Shown here: positions 56,401 through 64,000 of the stretch, in pieces | Layout: every line of letters starts with the position of its first letter | Numbering within the stretch: the stretch's first letter is position 1 | Assembly: GCA_964393545.1 (NCBI GenBank) | Contig: CAYMUB010000059.1 | Span: 58,075-122,074 of the forward strand | Length of the DNA: 64,000 nt | Direction of reading: 5' to 3' | Source: CAYMUB01 sp964393545 | Lineage (GTDB): Bacteria > Patescibacteriota > Microgenomatia > Daviesbacterales > UBA10151 | Translations under genes and position numbers: made by a program | The notes under the pieces: model-generated | What the model was told of the DNA's origin: nothing | Databases searched by the model: none | The model's input: the letters and a program-made list of their open reading frames with translations, nothing else

Positions 56401-58110
56401 GTAGTTTCCGATCACTAATTCATCCACAGCTCCCCATAAAAGGTGTTCAATTGCTTCACTGGGAGAATGTACAATAGGTAAGCCATGTCTGTTAAAACTG
56501 GTATTTAGTATCACAGGTACATCGGTCAGTTTGTAAAACTCCTCAATTACTTGGTGATATAGCGGCAAAACCTTTTTGTTAACTGTCTGTGGCCTTACTG
56601 TTTTATCTATGTGGATTGCGGCAGATATAAATTTGGCCTTATTTGGTTTAATCCGATCTGCGGTAATCATAAAAGGGGACCAGCGATTATTTACTAAAAA
56701 CTCATTTGATCTCTCCTGCAAGATAGCCGGAGCAAACGGCATGAACCAATCCCGCTGTTTTAACTTCTGATTAATTCTTTCTTTAATTGATTCATATCTT
56801 GGATCTGCCAGAACACTTCTTTGTCCCAGTGCTCTTGGCCCCCATTCTCCTCTACCCTGGAACCAACCTAAAACTTTACCTTCTGTTAATTTTTTAGCAA
56901 CGATTTTAGCCAAATTGGTCTTAAGCTGCAGGACTGTGATTTGATTTTTAAAACGCCTGATAGCTTGTTGAATCTCAACTGGCGTAAACTCGCATCCCAA
57001 ATCTGCCCTGTTAAGCTGTTGTTTCTTTAGTACTCCACCCATCTTTTTGTATACGGCTAAAGCTGCTCCGACTGCAGTGCCGCTATCTCCCGGATTTGGA
57101 TAAATGAATAAATCAGAAACAATTTTATTATCAAGAAGCCGCATATTCATCTTGACGTTTAGAAAAATCCCACCTGCTGCAGCTACTATACTAGTTTTAT
57201 ACTTCTTAACTAAATAAGTAAAAAATTTCTCGGATTCTTCTTCTAATATTCTTTGAGCGGCTGCAGCGACGTTTTCAGCCTTATGCTCTTTGATTAAGAG
57301 CTGTAAATACTTATAAGTAGATGTTGTTTTGAATAAGTCAGTTTTTGAAACACTCGTAATGTCCAGCCAATTGTTCCGGGGAAGCCAACTATCTTTAAGG
57401 AAGATTGGAAAAATCTCTCTTAACGCCTTATAACACTTAGATGGATTACCAAAGGAGGCCAGTCCCATGGTTTTACCTTCCCCGTCATTTAGCTTAAATC
57501 CCAGTGCAATCGTGACCGCGCCATAATATAGTGACAGGGATGAATACATTGGTATTTCCTCCAACTTTTCTAAATTATCATCCAGGGCTCTATAAATAAT
57601 TCCACACAAAGGTTTGCCGGAAATGTCTATACCATATCCATCCCAAGCTACTACTAAACAATCTTTAAAACCAGAGTTGCAGTAGGCAGATTCAGCGTGA
57701 GCCAGGTGATGTGAAACACAAATTAGCTTATCTTTGGGCAGACCAGCTTTAATGTAGGAAAGTTCCTTTGAGGTTGTCCCAAGCCTTAATAAAGTAAACG
57801 GTAATCTTTTTACAAACCAAGTAAAAAACTTAAAATACCCACAATATTTAATTCCTTCAAGATAAGCAATCAGGCATGGAAATAGTTTTATTGGGGGTAT
57901 AGCTGAAGCAAAATAATCAATTTGAGATAAGTTTAATTTGGAAAATTTTAAAGCATGTTTAATGGTATCCAAAGGAAAGCTCTGGTCGTGTTTTAATCTA
58001 GATATCCTTTCTTGTGCTTCTGCAAAAACTATCTCTCCGTCAACAAGTAATGCTGCAGAATTATCATGAGCAACACCGCCTAAATGATCTGTTAATCCAA
58101 TAATTTTCAT
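56377..58110 (-). CDS. NodU/CmcH-type O-carbamoyltransferase
   Basis: 577 aa with both domains of the family. The N-terminal Kae1-like part has GLTDHLGGVAHDNSAALL, the metal site HHLAHAESAY (about 138-147) and VAWDGYGID. The C-terminal part has GWFQGRGEWGPRALGQRSVL and FMPFAPAILQE, which bind carbamoyl phosphate. Family members carbamoylate hydroxyls of sugars such as Nod factors and some antibiotics, through a carbamoyl-adenylate formed from ATP. Here the likely target is a surface glycan intermediate. It is the second gene of a minus-strand pair, starting by ATGA overlap. Confidence 0.9.
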   Translation of the reverse strand: MKIIGLTDHLGGVAHDNSAALLVDGEIVFAEAQERISRLKHDQSFPLDTIKHALKFSKLNLSQIDYFASAIPPIKLFPCLIAYLEGIKYCGYFKFFTWFVKRLPFTLLRLGTTSKELSYIKAGLPKDKLICVSHHLAHAESAYCNSGFKDCLVVAWDGYGIDISGKPLCGIIYRALDDNLEKLEEIPMYSSLSLYYGAVTIALGFKLNDGEGKTMGLASFGNPSKCYKALREIFPIFLKDSWLPRNNWLDITSVSKTDLFKTTSTYKYLQLLIKEHKAENVAAAAQRILEEESEKFFTYLVKKYKTSIVAAAGGIFLNVKMNMRLLDNKIVSDLFIYPNPGDSGTAVGAALAVYKKMGGVLKKQQLNRADLGCEFTPVEIQQAIRRFKNQITVLQLKTNLAKIVAKKLTEGKVLGWFQGRGEWGPRALGQRSVLADPRYESIKERINQKLKQRDWFMPFAPAILQERSNEFLVNNRWSPFMITADRIKPNKAKFISAAIHIDKTVRPQTVNKKVLPLYHQVIEEFYKLTDVPVILNTSFNRHGLPIVHSPSEAIEHLLWGAVDELVIGNYLIRRKSH

Positions 58111-59624
58111 AAATTTTCTATTTGATAAACCTGTATATCGCCAACGTCTTTTAATAAATGGTTTTTAGGTATTTTTAGCTCCAGAGCAGTAACGTAACTT
58201 TTTTTCAAAATTAATAAATTCAGATTATATTTTTTTGCCAGTTTCTTGATTGACGTTCTAAGTATAGGAAAAACCTCTTGTAACTTCAGTAATCCCTTCA
58301 TCTCTATATCTACTAAAGCATCAACTTTAGTATTATACAAAAAGATTAAGTTCATAGCGTGGGGAACACAGATAATTCTGGGTTTAAATTTTAAGTGATT
58401 AAGATAGGAAAAAACTTCCGGAAGCTCCGAAGTCAAGGATCTATTTTTATCAGTAATAACACCTTTCCACTGGGCATATACAGTCAGTAACACATTAATT
58501 AGGAATATTGAAATATAGATGATAATAATCTCAATTTTGTACTGGGTATTAACGAAAGCTGAAAATGTTAAAGCTGCCAGTATTGAAGTTGGGACTAGAG
58601 CCATTTCTAAATAACGCTGTCCTTCTCCGATCGGAATTAAATATTTCACTGAAAGAACAATTGTGGAGATAATATAAAAGAAAACCACCCATAAACTCAT
58701 TTTTAAAAATAAAGGATTATCAAGAGGAATAATACTTAATTTTGCATATTTATCCATAAAAAAAGCAAAAGGAGCAAGTAACCAAATGTTTGTTGCAATA
58801 AGTGAGAGGGGAGTAAAGGTAGAAAGTAGATAATAAATGAAACCAACAAAATCCATCTTATGGATTTTGTTGTCGGAAAAGTTTCCTCTAATTTGGTGAG
58901 CGAATCGAAACTTATAATGTAGCATCCAAAAATATATTATTGATAAGTGCCCCTTTAAAACTCTCAAGTAGTAACCACGACTAATCAGGATTGCTGTTAA
59001 TAAAGATAAAAAAAAGTTAATAAGATATATTAAATCTTTGTCAAAAATAGAAAAAAATATACTAATAAACAAAAGTGCCTGTACTGGGAAGCGGTGAGAA
59101 AAAAATATTAAGGTTGTAAAGAGATACCCTATTACAAGATAAATTAAAGTATGTGTTTGTTGATACATAAGTATTGGGTAAAAGGCTAAAGTAAAGTTTA
59201 AATAACCTAAGGATCTGGGGGTTAAGTAACTGTTTTCTAAAGCTGCAATCGGGGTAGAAAAATAAATCATTTGTGCAATTAGGGCAATTTCTAATCTATT
59301 AGTTAATTGGAGAGTAATAAAAAAGACTAAATAATTTTGGATACAATCAAATATAGGTGCAATAAAGCCCTGAATTTCGAGTAATGTTTTTTTGGGAATA
59401 AAAGATAAAATCCAGGGAAATACAGGAGGATAGTCAAAATATCCTTCTATAATAAATCCACTGCTTACTATACCTTTTGGGATATGATGGTGATTTTTTC
59501 TAATAATATCTGCTTCAATCATCCTTTTCCAAACATCAATTCCAAAATATCGATTGAATATCCTGGGGTATATTTGAAAAAAGTAACTGATAATCGGGAC
59601 AATAAGTCCAATTAGGAATTGCAT
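58107..59624 (-). CDS. GT-C-like membrane protein paired with the carbamoyltransferase
   Basis: 505 aa, about 11 to 12 helices. The first loop has FGIDVWKRMIEADIIRKNHH and GYFDYPPVFPWILSF, an acidic and tyrosine-proline pattern reminiscent of GT-C enzymes, though no named family is recognised. LTPRSLGY marks a second outer loop. The last 80 to 90 residues are soluble. It has a perfect extended -10 (TGgTATAAT) 7 bases upstream of the ATG and is coupled to the carbamoyltransferase by ATGA, so the two may act on the same glycan. Confidence 0.58.
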   Translation of the reverse strand: MQFLIGLIVPIISYFFQIYPRIFNRYFGIDVWKRMIEADIIRKNHHHIPKGIVSSGFIIEGYFDYPPVFPWILSFIPKKTLLEIQGFIAPIFDCIQNYLVFFITLQLTNRLEIALIAQMIYFSTPIAALENSYLTPRSLGYLNFTLAFYPILMYQQTHTLIYLVIGYLFTTLIFFSHRFPVQALLFISIFFSIFDKDLIYLINFFLSLLTAILISRGYYLRVLKGHLSIIYFWMLHYKFRFAHQIRGNFSDNKIHKMDFVGFIYYLLSTFTPLSLIATNIWLLAPFAFFMDKYAKLSIIPLDNPLFLKMSLWVVFFYIISTIVLSVKYLIPIGEGQRYLEMALVPTSILAALTFSAFVNTQYKIEIIIIYISIFLINVLLTVYAQWKGVITDKNRSLTSELPEVFSYLNHLKFKPRIICVPHAMNLIFLYNTKVDALVDIEMKGLLKLQEVFPILRTSIKKLAKKYNLNLLILKKSYVTALELKIPKNHLLKDVGDIQVYQIENL

Positions 59625-59631
59625 TTCGATG

Positions 59632-59660
59632 ATTATACCAAACTTAAACTTGGATCTTAA
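59632..59660 (-). promoter_or_regulatory. -35 (TTAAGA) and extended -10 (TGgTATAAT), leaderless start of the 59624 to 56377 operon
   Basis: On the minus strand TTAAGA (59660 down to 59655), a 17-base spacer, then a perfect TATAAT (59637 down to 59632) preceded by TG and one base. The ATG at 59624 lies 7 bases further. It is one of the two best promoters in the window. Confidence 0.75.
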
Positions 59661-59679
59661 AAGGAGTTGCTGATATAAT
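59650..59679 (+). promoter_or_regulatory. -35 (TTGGAT) and extended -10 (TGaTATAAT), leaderless start of the 59688 operon
   Basis: TTGGAT at 59650-59655, an 18-base spacer, then a perfect TATAAT at 59674-59679 preceded by TG and one base. The ATG at 59688 follows 8 bases later. An AGGAG at 59662-59666 lies upstream of the predicted start of transcription and so cannot serve as a ribosome-binding site if this promoter is used. Confidence 0.75.
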
Positions 59680-59687
59680 AACTCGTA

Positions 59688-60350
59688 ATGAAAAGTGTAA
59701 AGAAAATTGTGATTTTAGGCGCGGGAGGAAACTCCAGGGATATTGTGGATATCTTACATGATATTAACCGATTTCAAGGTACTACTTATGAATGTGTTGG
59801 TTTTTTGGATGATGACAAGGCATTATGGGGGAAAAAACTTATCGGAGAAAAAGTTTTAGGTCCTATTGAAAAGGCCAGTGATTTTCCAGACTGTTTTTTT
59901 GTAAATGGTGTTTATTCTGTAATTAATTTTTTTAATAATGAAAATGTTATCCAAAAAGCAAAGATACCTTTATTAAGATATATAACTGTCATCCATCCTT
60001 CAGCACACATTTCTAAAACTGCTCGAATAGATAAAGGTAGTGTTCTAATGCGTAATGTAACCATAATGTCCGACGTCGTCATAGGAAAACACGTTAATAT
60101 TCATCCAGGAGCAGTAATAAGTCATGGCACCCAAATAGGTGATTATTCGTTTATTGCCAATACGGCATCAATAGGAGGGTACGTAAAAATAAGCAACTCT
60201 TGTTTTATTGGGTCGAATAGCTCTTTAAGAGATCGTATCACAATAGGCAGCTACAGTATTATAGGAATTGGTAGTACGGTTGTAGAAGATATTCCGGGTA
60301 ATGGTGTATATATTGGCAGTCCAACAAGATTCCTTAGAAAATCCCGATAG
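59688..60350 (+). CDS. NeuD/PglD-like sugar O/N-acyltransferase
   Basis: 220 aa. The N-terminal part is a Rossmann-like domain with ILGAGGNSRDIVDIL (9-23) and CVGFLDDD. From about residue 100 it is a left-handed beta helix of hexapeptide repeats (ARIDKGSVLMRNVTIMSDVV and later turns) with ISHGTQIGDYSFI, where the histidine is the expected catalytic base. PglD acetylates an amino sugar of UDP-bacillosamine and NeuD acetylates sialic acid. No aminotransferase partner is visible nearby, so the substrate is open. It heads the last operon; the next start (GTG) overlaps its stop by one base. Confidence 0.85.
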   Translation: MKSVKKIVILGAGGNSRDIVDILHDINRFQGTTYECVGFLDDDKALWGKKLIGEKVLGPIEKASDFPDCFFVNGVYSVINFFNNENVIQKAKIPLLRYITVIHPSAHISKTARIDKGSVLMRNVTIMSDVVIGKHVNIHPGAVISHGTQIGDYSFIANTASIGGYVKISNSCFIGSNSSLRDRITIGSYSIIGIGSTVVEDIPGNGVYIGSPTRFLRKSR

Positions 60351-61540
60351 TGAAAAAAGAATTTCAATTTCATATTATTTCAATGTCCACCTATGGGGTT
60401 GGTTTATCAGGTGGCGATCGAATATTCATTGAGCTTTCAAAAAGATTTTCTAAAAAATACCCGGTTTTTGTTTATGGATGGGAAGAGGGATTCAATATTT
60501 GCAAGAGAGAGGGATTAGACAATGTTAAATACATTTTATGGTCTGCAAAATCATTTGCCAAATTAGGATTTTTCATTAATTACTTTGCAAGAGTTTTTAT
60601 TGGAATATTTAAAGCTTTTTTATTAAAAGTGGAAAACGCTCCAACAACAATAATTTATTCAGCTTCGGAATTCTGGCAAGATAGCTTACCGGCTGTTATT
60701 TTAAAATTAAGGCATCCTAAAATAAAATGGGTTGCCGCCTGGTATATGAGTGCACCAAATCCTTTTAGGGGATTTGAAGAAAAGGGACAATTAAGACTGC
60801 TTCCTGATATAAAAGCTTTAGCTTATTGGGTTGTCCAGAAACCGATAAAACCATTGATGCAAAAGCTTTCGGAACTGGTTTTTGTTACTAGTGAGCCGGA
60901 TAAATTGCAATTCCCTAAATTGAATAATTTAAATCGAATAATGGTGATTAAGGGGGGCGTTGATTTAGACAAGGTTGCCTTATTTCAAAAAACATCTAGT
61001 AGTCTGCCTAAAATATATGATTGTGTTTTTCAGGGGAGATTCCATCCGCAAAAAGGGGTGATCGAACTTATTGATATATGGAAGAAGGTTTTAGTAAAAA
61101 AACCTGGTGTCAAGCTTGCGATGATTGGTGATGGACCGCTCATGAATGATGTACGATTAAAGATTAAAGATTTAAGATTAGAAAAGCATATTAAATTATT
61201 CGGTTATGTTTTTGATGGGCCGGAAAAATACAGAATTTTTTCGCAAAGCAGGATTATAGTACACCCTGCCATATATGATAGTGGAGGAATGGCTGCTGCA
61301 GAGGCTATGGCTTTTGGCTTGCCTGGCATAGCTTTTGACTTGGAAGCTCTTAAAACTTACTACCCAAAAGGAATGATAAAAATTCCTATTGGTAACCTTG
61401 AGGTTTTTAGCAAGACAATAGAACAGCTTTTAACTGATAAAAAACTTTACCTGAGAATTCAGAAAGAGGCGGCTGATCTTGTTTACAATTATTGGGGTTG
61501 GGACTTATTGGTTAAAAGGATATTGCATAAGTTAAAATAA
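60350..61540 (+). CDS. GT4 family glycosyltransferase
   Basis: 396 aa starting with GTG, which overlaps the previous TAG. YGVGLSGGDRIFIELSKRF is the N-terminal glycine loop, VFQGRFHPQKGVIELIDIW the linker to the donor domain, and DSGGMAAAEAMAFGLPG the donor site, where aspartate replaces the first glutamate of EX7E. Cytoplasmic retaining transferase by family. It is followed after 2 bases by the broken GT-C gene. Confidence 0.8.
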   Translation: MKKEFQFHIISMSTYGVGLSGGDRIFIELSKRFSKKYPVFVYGWEEGFNICKREGLDNVKYILWSAKSFAKLGFFINYFARVFIGIFKAFLLKVENAPTTIIYSASEFWQDSLPAVILKLRHPKIKWVAAWYMSAPNPFRGFEEKGQLRLLPDIKALAYWVVQKPIKPLMQKLSELVFVTSEPDKLQFPKLNNLNRIMVIKGGVDLDKVALFQKTSSSLPKIYDCVFQGRFHPQKGVIELIDIWKKVLVKKPGVKLAMIGDGPLMNDVRLKIKDLRLEKHIKLFGYVFDGPEKYRIFSQSRIIVHPAIYDSGGMAAAEAMAFGLPGIAFDLEALKTYYPKGMIKIPIGNLEVFSKTIEQLLTDKKLYLRIQKEAADLVYNYWGWDLLVKRILHKLK

Positions 61541-61542
61541 TT

Positions 61543-62550
61543 ATGAATAGATTATCACCTTTTCTTACACTGCTCATAATAGTATCGGCTATTCACTTTT
61601 TTTTATTGAAGCCTGTTTGGGAAAATGGTTTAGGGCCAGATGACTGGGGCTTGCTTTATTCATACAAGTCCTTAGTTGGTAATAATAACCCACTTTTACA
61701 AATAGGTAAAGTCTGGCATATCAGAGGGATGTATACTACATATCAGGTTTATTATATTGGTCTGCTGGAGAAAACATTTGGATTAAATTACTTAGCATTT
61801 CAAACCATAAATATTCTGTTTAAAATAATAGCCACATTATCTGTTTATTTTCTAGTTGATACCCTATTTAAAAAAAAATATCTGGCTTTTCTGACAACCA
61901 TACTTTTTGCAATAAGCTATACTTCGACTGGTACTTTTAAATTCGTAGTACAAGGAGCAGATTATTTAGCTCTGTCCTCGATGAATGTTTTTTTTATAAC
62001 CTACTACTACTCAACAAAGCGTTTCAGATACTCAATACTCTTGCCACCATTATTATTTGTATCCTTTCTCCTATCTCCCCCGAGAGTATATCCACTACTC
62101 TTTTTTGTACCAATTGTAGAGATATGCCTGATATTTTTTTCAAAGAATAGATTTGCATCAATTGACAGGGGACTCTGCAGACTTCTATTATTATTTGCAC
62201 CCCTTCTCGCATTAGCGTTATTAGATAGAGGTGCTGTTAATACTCACTTAGTTTATCTTGGATACTTGTTTCAGAGATTAAGTGAAGGTAAATGGCATCT
62301 TATTCTGAATTCACTATCAGGACTTGGTATTTACTTTATGCCATTTAATGTGTTCCTATTTCTTTTTGGCAATCAGGGCACAAGTTTTTCCCAATATTTT
62401 ATATCCACTCTTCCTAGATATATATTATTTCTTTTTCCGGTATCAGTGGTTTTTTCTATATTAATATCTAAACACCCAATAGCTTTCTTTAAAAAACTTT
62501 TTATTGCTAATCTAGCTACTATAGTAATCTTTTTTTCTAATAAATCATAA
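61543..62550 (+). pseudogene. 5' part of a frameshifted GT-C-like membrane protein
   Basis: 335 codons from ATG: one helix, then GPDDWGLLYSYKS in the first outer loop (an acidic pair in the GT-C position), GMYTTYQVYYIGLLEKTFGL, and about 9 helices. The frame stops shortly after IANLATIVIFF, in a run of seven T residues (62530-62536). The +1 frame is open from 62528 and continues with hydrophobic helices of the same character, so one base has been lost or gained in the T7 run. This could be a true mutation, a phase-variable tract or a sequencing error. The 3' remainder is described separately. Confidence 0.72.
62530..62536 (+). repeat. T7 run at the frameshift site
   Basis: Seven T residues at the point where the reading frame of the GT-C-like gene shifts. 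Removing or adding one base here would join the two open frames. Confidence 0.6.
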
Positions 62551-62925
62551 GACTTTAGATTATGATTACCTTGTCTTAACAGTTCAGTTATTCGGAGCTT
62601 TTATTTTGGAAGCTGCAATATTTGCATGGTTGGAATGGAAAAGTAGCTCTCAAAGATCAAACAGCTTGTTATTACCAATCTGGTTGGGAGCAGGATCTTC
62701 ATTTATATTTCTATTTTTTACTTGGATAATTGCTTACAGCCAGGTTTATAAAGGAATTCATAACTATTTGATGATTCCTTCTATGGGTTTGAGCTTATTT
62801 CTTGCAGCGATTCTTTTATTATTGACCCAGAATACTCCACGATTTACTTGGGTGATAAGTAGCTCAATAAGAATTTTCTATAGGTTATTATGTGCTGAAA
62901 TGCAAAGAAGCGTACATTCTAGGTG

Positions 62926-62938
62926 GAAGTGCACCACT
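62926..62938 (+). repeat. terminal inverted repeat of the IS30 element, left
   Basis: Thirteen bases GAAGTGCACCACT, repeated in inverse orientation at 63969-63981. The match does not extend in either direction. Confidence 0.75.
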
Positions 62939-62944
62939 AACTAA

Positions 62945-63931
62945 TTAGGTAATACCATTTTGTAACTGTTCCATTCTCTCATATGGTGTCAAGTATCCCA
63001 AAACTTTCCTTGGAGTTGAGTTCATGATTATCTCTATCTGTTTAATCTTTTTAGAAGAAACAGTATCAATACTTGTTCCTTTAGGGATGAATCTTCTGAT
63101 CCTTAGATTAGTATTTTCAACTGTCCCTTTTTCCCAGGAAGCATAACTATGACAAAAGAAAACATTCATTACTAAAGTATCAGTAATTTGTTGATGATTA
63201 GTATTTTCTAAACCATTATCTTCAGTAACAGTTTTCCTGACTCTTTTAGGAAATGGTAATAATCTTTTAATCAAAGCCTGTGACTTAACATTAGCTGATC
63301 TATTTCTTAGTTTGGATAAAAGTACCAATCTGGCCAGTCTCTCAGCTGTTACAGACAGGGCAGTTTTGTCTGTAGTCTTACCTCCTAAATTATCTGTTTC
63401 AAAATGTCCTGGTGTTTGTCTTGAGTTAACCTCCTCTGGCCTCAAATCTATGCTTACAGCTCCTTTAATATGGCCTACCCTATGAACTGTTCTTCCTCCT
63501 TTTTTCATTCTCTTTTTTCTACCTAAAGTTAAATATTCCCAAAGCCTGTATCTTCTGTTTTTTCTGGCATAAATATATGTATAGATTGTTTCCTGAGTGA
63601 TACTTTTTTCAGGATGATCCAGTTTAAGCCTTCCAGCTATTTGTTCCGGAGTCCAATAATATGGCTTCCTTAAATGCTCTCTGACATACAGGAATATTAA
63701 TGGCTCTTTTAATGGAGCTTTTGTTCTTTGTTTAATTCCTCTTTTATCAGCTTTAATTTGAGCTTTGCAGGGAATATATGAGACTCCATATTTAGCATTC
63801 CTTTTTTCTCTGACAAAGGTTGAGTGAGATCTACCCAACCTTTTGCCAATCTCACGTAAAGATAATCCTTGCTCTTTCAAAGCATAATATTTTTCCCGCT
63901 CCTCCAAGCTTAAGTGTTTGTATTTATTCAA
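62945..63931 (-). CDS. IS30-family transposase
   Basis: 328 aa DDE transposase. The N-terminus has YKHLSLEEREKYYALKEQGL and LREIGKRLGRSHSTFVRE, the IS30 helix-turn-helix. The catalytic triad is likely the D of ETDNLGG (residue about 180), the D of EDNGLEN, and the E of KGTVENTN, followed by IRRFIPKGTS. NSTPRKVLGYLTPYERM is the typical C-terminus. The start is TTG at 63931: an in-frame stop precedes it directly, and AGGAGG lies 9 bases upstream. A strong ribosome-binding site is unlike the host genes here and suggests recent arrival. The frame is complete, so the element may be active. Confidence 0.92.
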   Translation of the reverse strand: MNKYKHLSLEEREKYYALKEQGLSLREIGKRLGRSHSTFVREKRNAKYGVSYIPCKAQIKADKRGIKQRTKAPLKEPLIFLYVREHLRKPYYWTPEQIAGRLKLDHPEKSITQETIYTYIYARKNRRYRLWEYLTLGRKKRMKKGGRTVHRVGHIKGAVSIDLRPEEVNSRQTPGHFETDNLGGKTTDKTALSVTAERLARLVLLSKLRNRSANVKSQALIKRLLPFPKRVRKTVTEDNGLENTNHQQITDTLVMNVFFCHSYASWEKGTVENTNLRIRRFIPKGTSIDTVSSKKIKQIEIIMNSTPRKVLGYLTPYERMEQLQNGIT

Positions 63932-63940
63932 TTAAATGCA

Positions 63941-63946
63941 CCTCCT
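63941..63946 (-). promoter_or_regulatory. strong Shine-Dalgarno (AGGAGG) deciding the TTG start of the transposase
   Basis: On the minus strand AGGAGG is followed by 9 bases and then TTG at 63931. No ATG or GTG in that frame is available upstream because a TAA precedes the TTG. Confidence 0.7.
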
Positions 63947-63968
63947 CTCCAGGTTAGATTTTACCTGA

Positions 63969-63981
63969 AGTGGTGCACTTC
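63969..63981 (-). repeat. terminal inverted repeat of the IS30 element, right
   Basis: Reverse complement of the 13 bases at 62926-62938. The 19 bases that follow to the window end are host or flanking sequence too short to interpret. Confidence 0.75.
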
Positions 63982-64000
63982 GTTTTAGAACCTATGAAGT

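Larger units (their letters stand above)
62528..62944 (+). pseudogene. 3' part of the frameshifted GT-C-like gene, truncated by IS30
   Basis: Open in the second frame from 62528, just after a stop in that frame at 62525. It continues the upstream protein with YLVLTVQLFGAFILEAAIF, a helix FIFLFFTWIIAYSQVY, and another near AAILLLLTQ. No credible start codon or promoter exists for it alone. The last host codons lie before about 62926; from there the frame runs into the end of the IS30 element and stops. It therefore lacks its natural C-terminus. Confidence 0.68.
62926..63981 (-). mobile_element. IS30-family insertion sequence
   Basis: About 1056 bases bounded by a 13-base perfect inverted repeat (GAAGTGCACCACT, 62926-62938 and complement at 63969-63981). 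It holds one transposase gene on the minus strand. Size and layout are normal for IS30. The exact outer ends are uncertain because no clear target duplication is visible: the 3 bases flanking the repeats are GTG and GTT. It interrupts the 3' end of a GT-C-like gene. Confidence 0.82.

Noticed and set aside
62923..63984. Target-site duplication of the IS30 element
   Set aside because: Flanking triplets GTG and GTT do not match, and shifting the ends by one or two bases gives no matching pair. The true ends may lie slightly outside the 13-base repeat.
1..64000. CRISPR array, tRNA or rRNA genes
   Set aside because: No regularly spaced repeats, no tRNA cloverleaf with a CCA end and no rRNA-like stretch were seen; nearly all bases are in protein-coding genes.
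1..64000. Alternative genetic code with TGA read as glycine
   Set aside because: Many genes end with TGA exactly at the overlap with the next ATG (ATGA), and no well-conserved protein needs TGA to be read through.

Overview
The window is a single, almost gap-free cluster of envelope-glycan genes from an AT-rich bacterium. No tRNA, rRNA, replication or central-metabolism gene is present. TGA serves as a stop codon throughout, which excludes the recoded Gracilibacteria and Absconditabacteria. AT richness, overlapping genes, scarcity of Shine-Dalgarno sites in host genes and the very high number of GT-C membrane glycosyltransferases fit a Candidate Phyla Radiation bacterium (Patescibacteria, perhaps Microgenomates). 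That taxonomic placement is inference. The longest stretches without a gene are 50 to 80 bases and hold divergent promoters; no gap reaches 300 bases.

Layout. (1) 75-13750 (+): three tandem YfhO/PTPS-related GT-C-like proteins, a Wzx-type flippase, a secreted-domain plus membrane fusion of 1133 aa and its relative, a GT87-like protein and a small anchored beta protein. (2) 13743-15707 (-): a third member of the DGxWH membrane family. (3) 15758-21894 (+): PMT/GT39-type proteins. (4) 21910-24719 (-): a mirror copy of the last two genes of block 3. (5) 24800-32034 (+): three GT-A (GT2), one GT4 and several GT-C genes. (6) 32008-33660 (-): a fourth YfhO-like protein. (7) 33734-43609 (+): three tandem PMT-type proteins, GT2, GT4, a PIG-V-like mannosyltransferase, a second flippase and a GT2. 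(8) 43643-46872 (+): an epimerase-methyltransferase-GT2 fusion and a GT2. (9) 46862-47989 (-): an SDR epimerase with a zinc-ribbon insert. (10) 48022-56400 (+): GT2, two tandem-GT4 fusion proteins, a methyltransferase and a large GT-C. (11) 56377-59624 (-): a NodU-type carbamoyltransferase and a GT-C-like protein. (12) 59688 to the end (+): a NeuD-like acyltransferase, a GT4 and a frameshifted GT-C gene cut off by an IS30 element.

How the genes may work together. The GT2 enzymes and SDR epimerases would supply sugars and lipid-linked donors on the cytoplasmic side, the GT4 enzymes would extend chains, the two MOP flippases would move lipid-linked glycans across the membrane, and about two dozen GT-C proteins would transfer sugars from polyprenyl-phosphate donors on the outer face. 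Methyl, carbamoyl and acyl transferases would decorate the product. No priming sugar-phosphate transferase, clear Wzy polymerase or oligosaccharyltransferase is visible.

The strongest structural signal is regulatory. Most transcription units begin with an extended -10 box (TGnTAnnnT) only 6 to 8 bases before the ATG, which predicts leaderless mRNAs. Downstream genes are joined by ATGA or TAATG overlaps. A second signal is a two-gene cassette, a short GT-C-like protein lacking the acidic motif followed by a full-length PMT-type protein, found three times.
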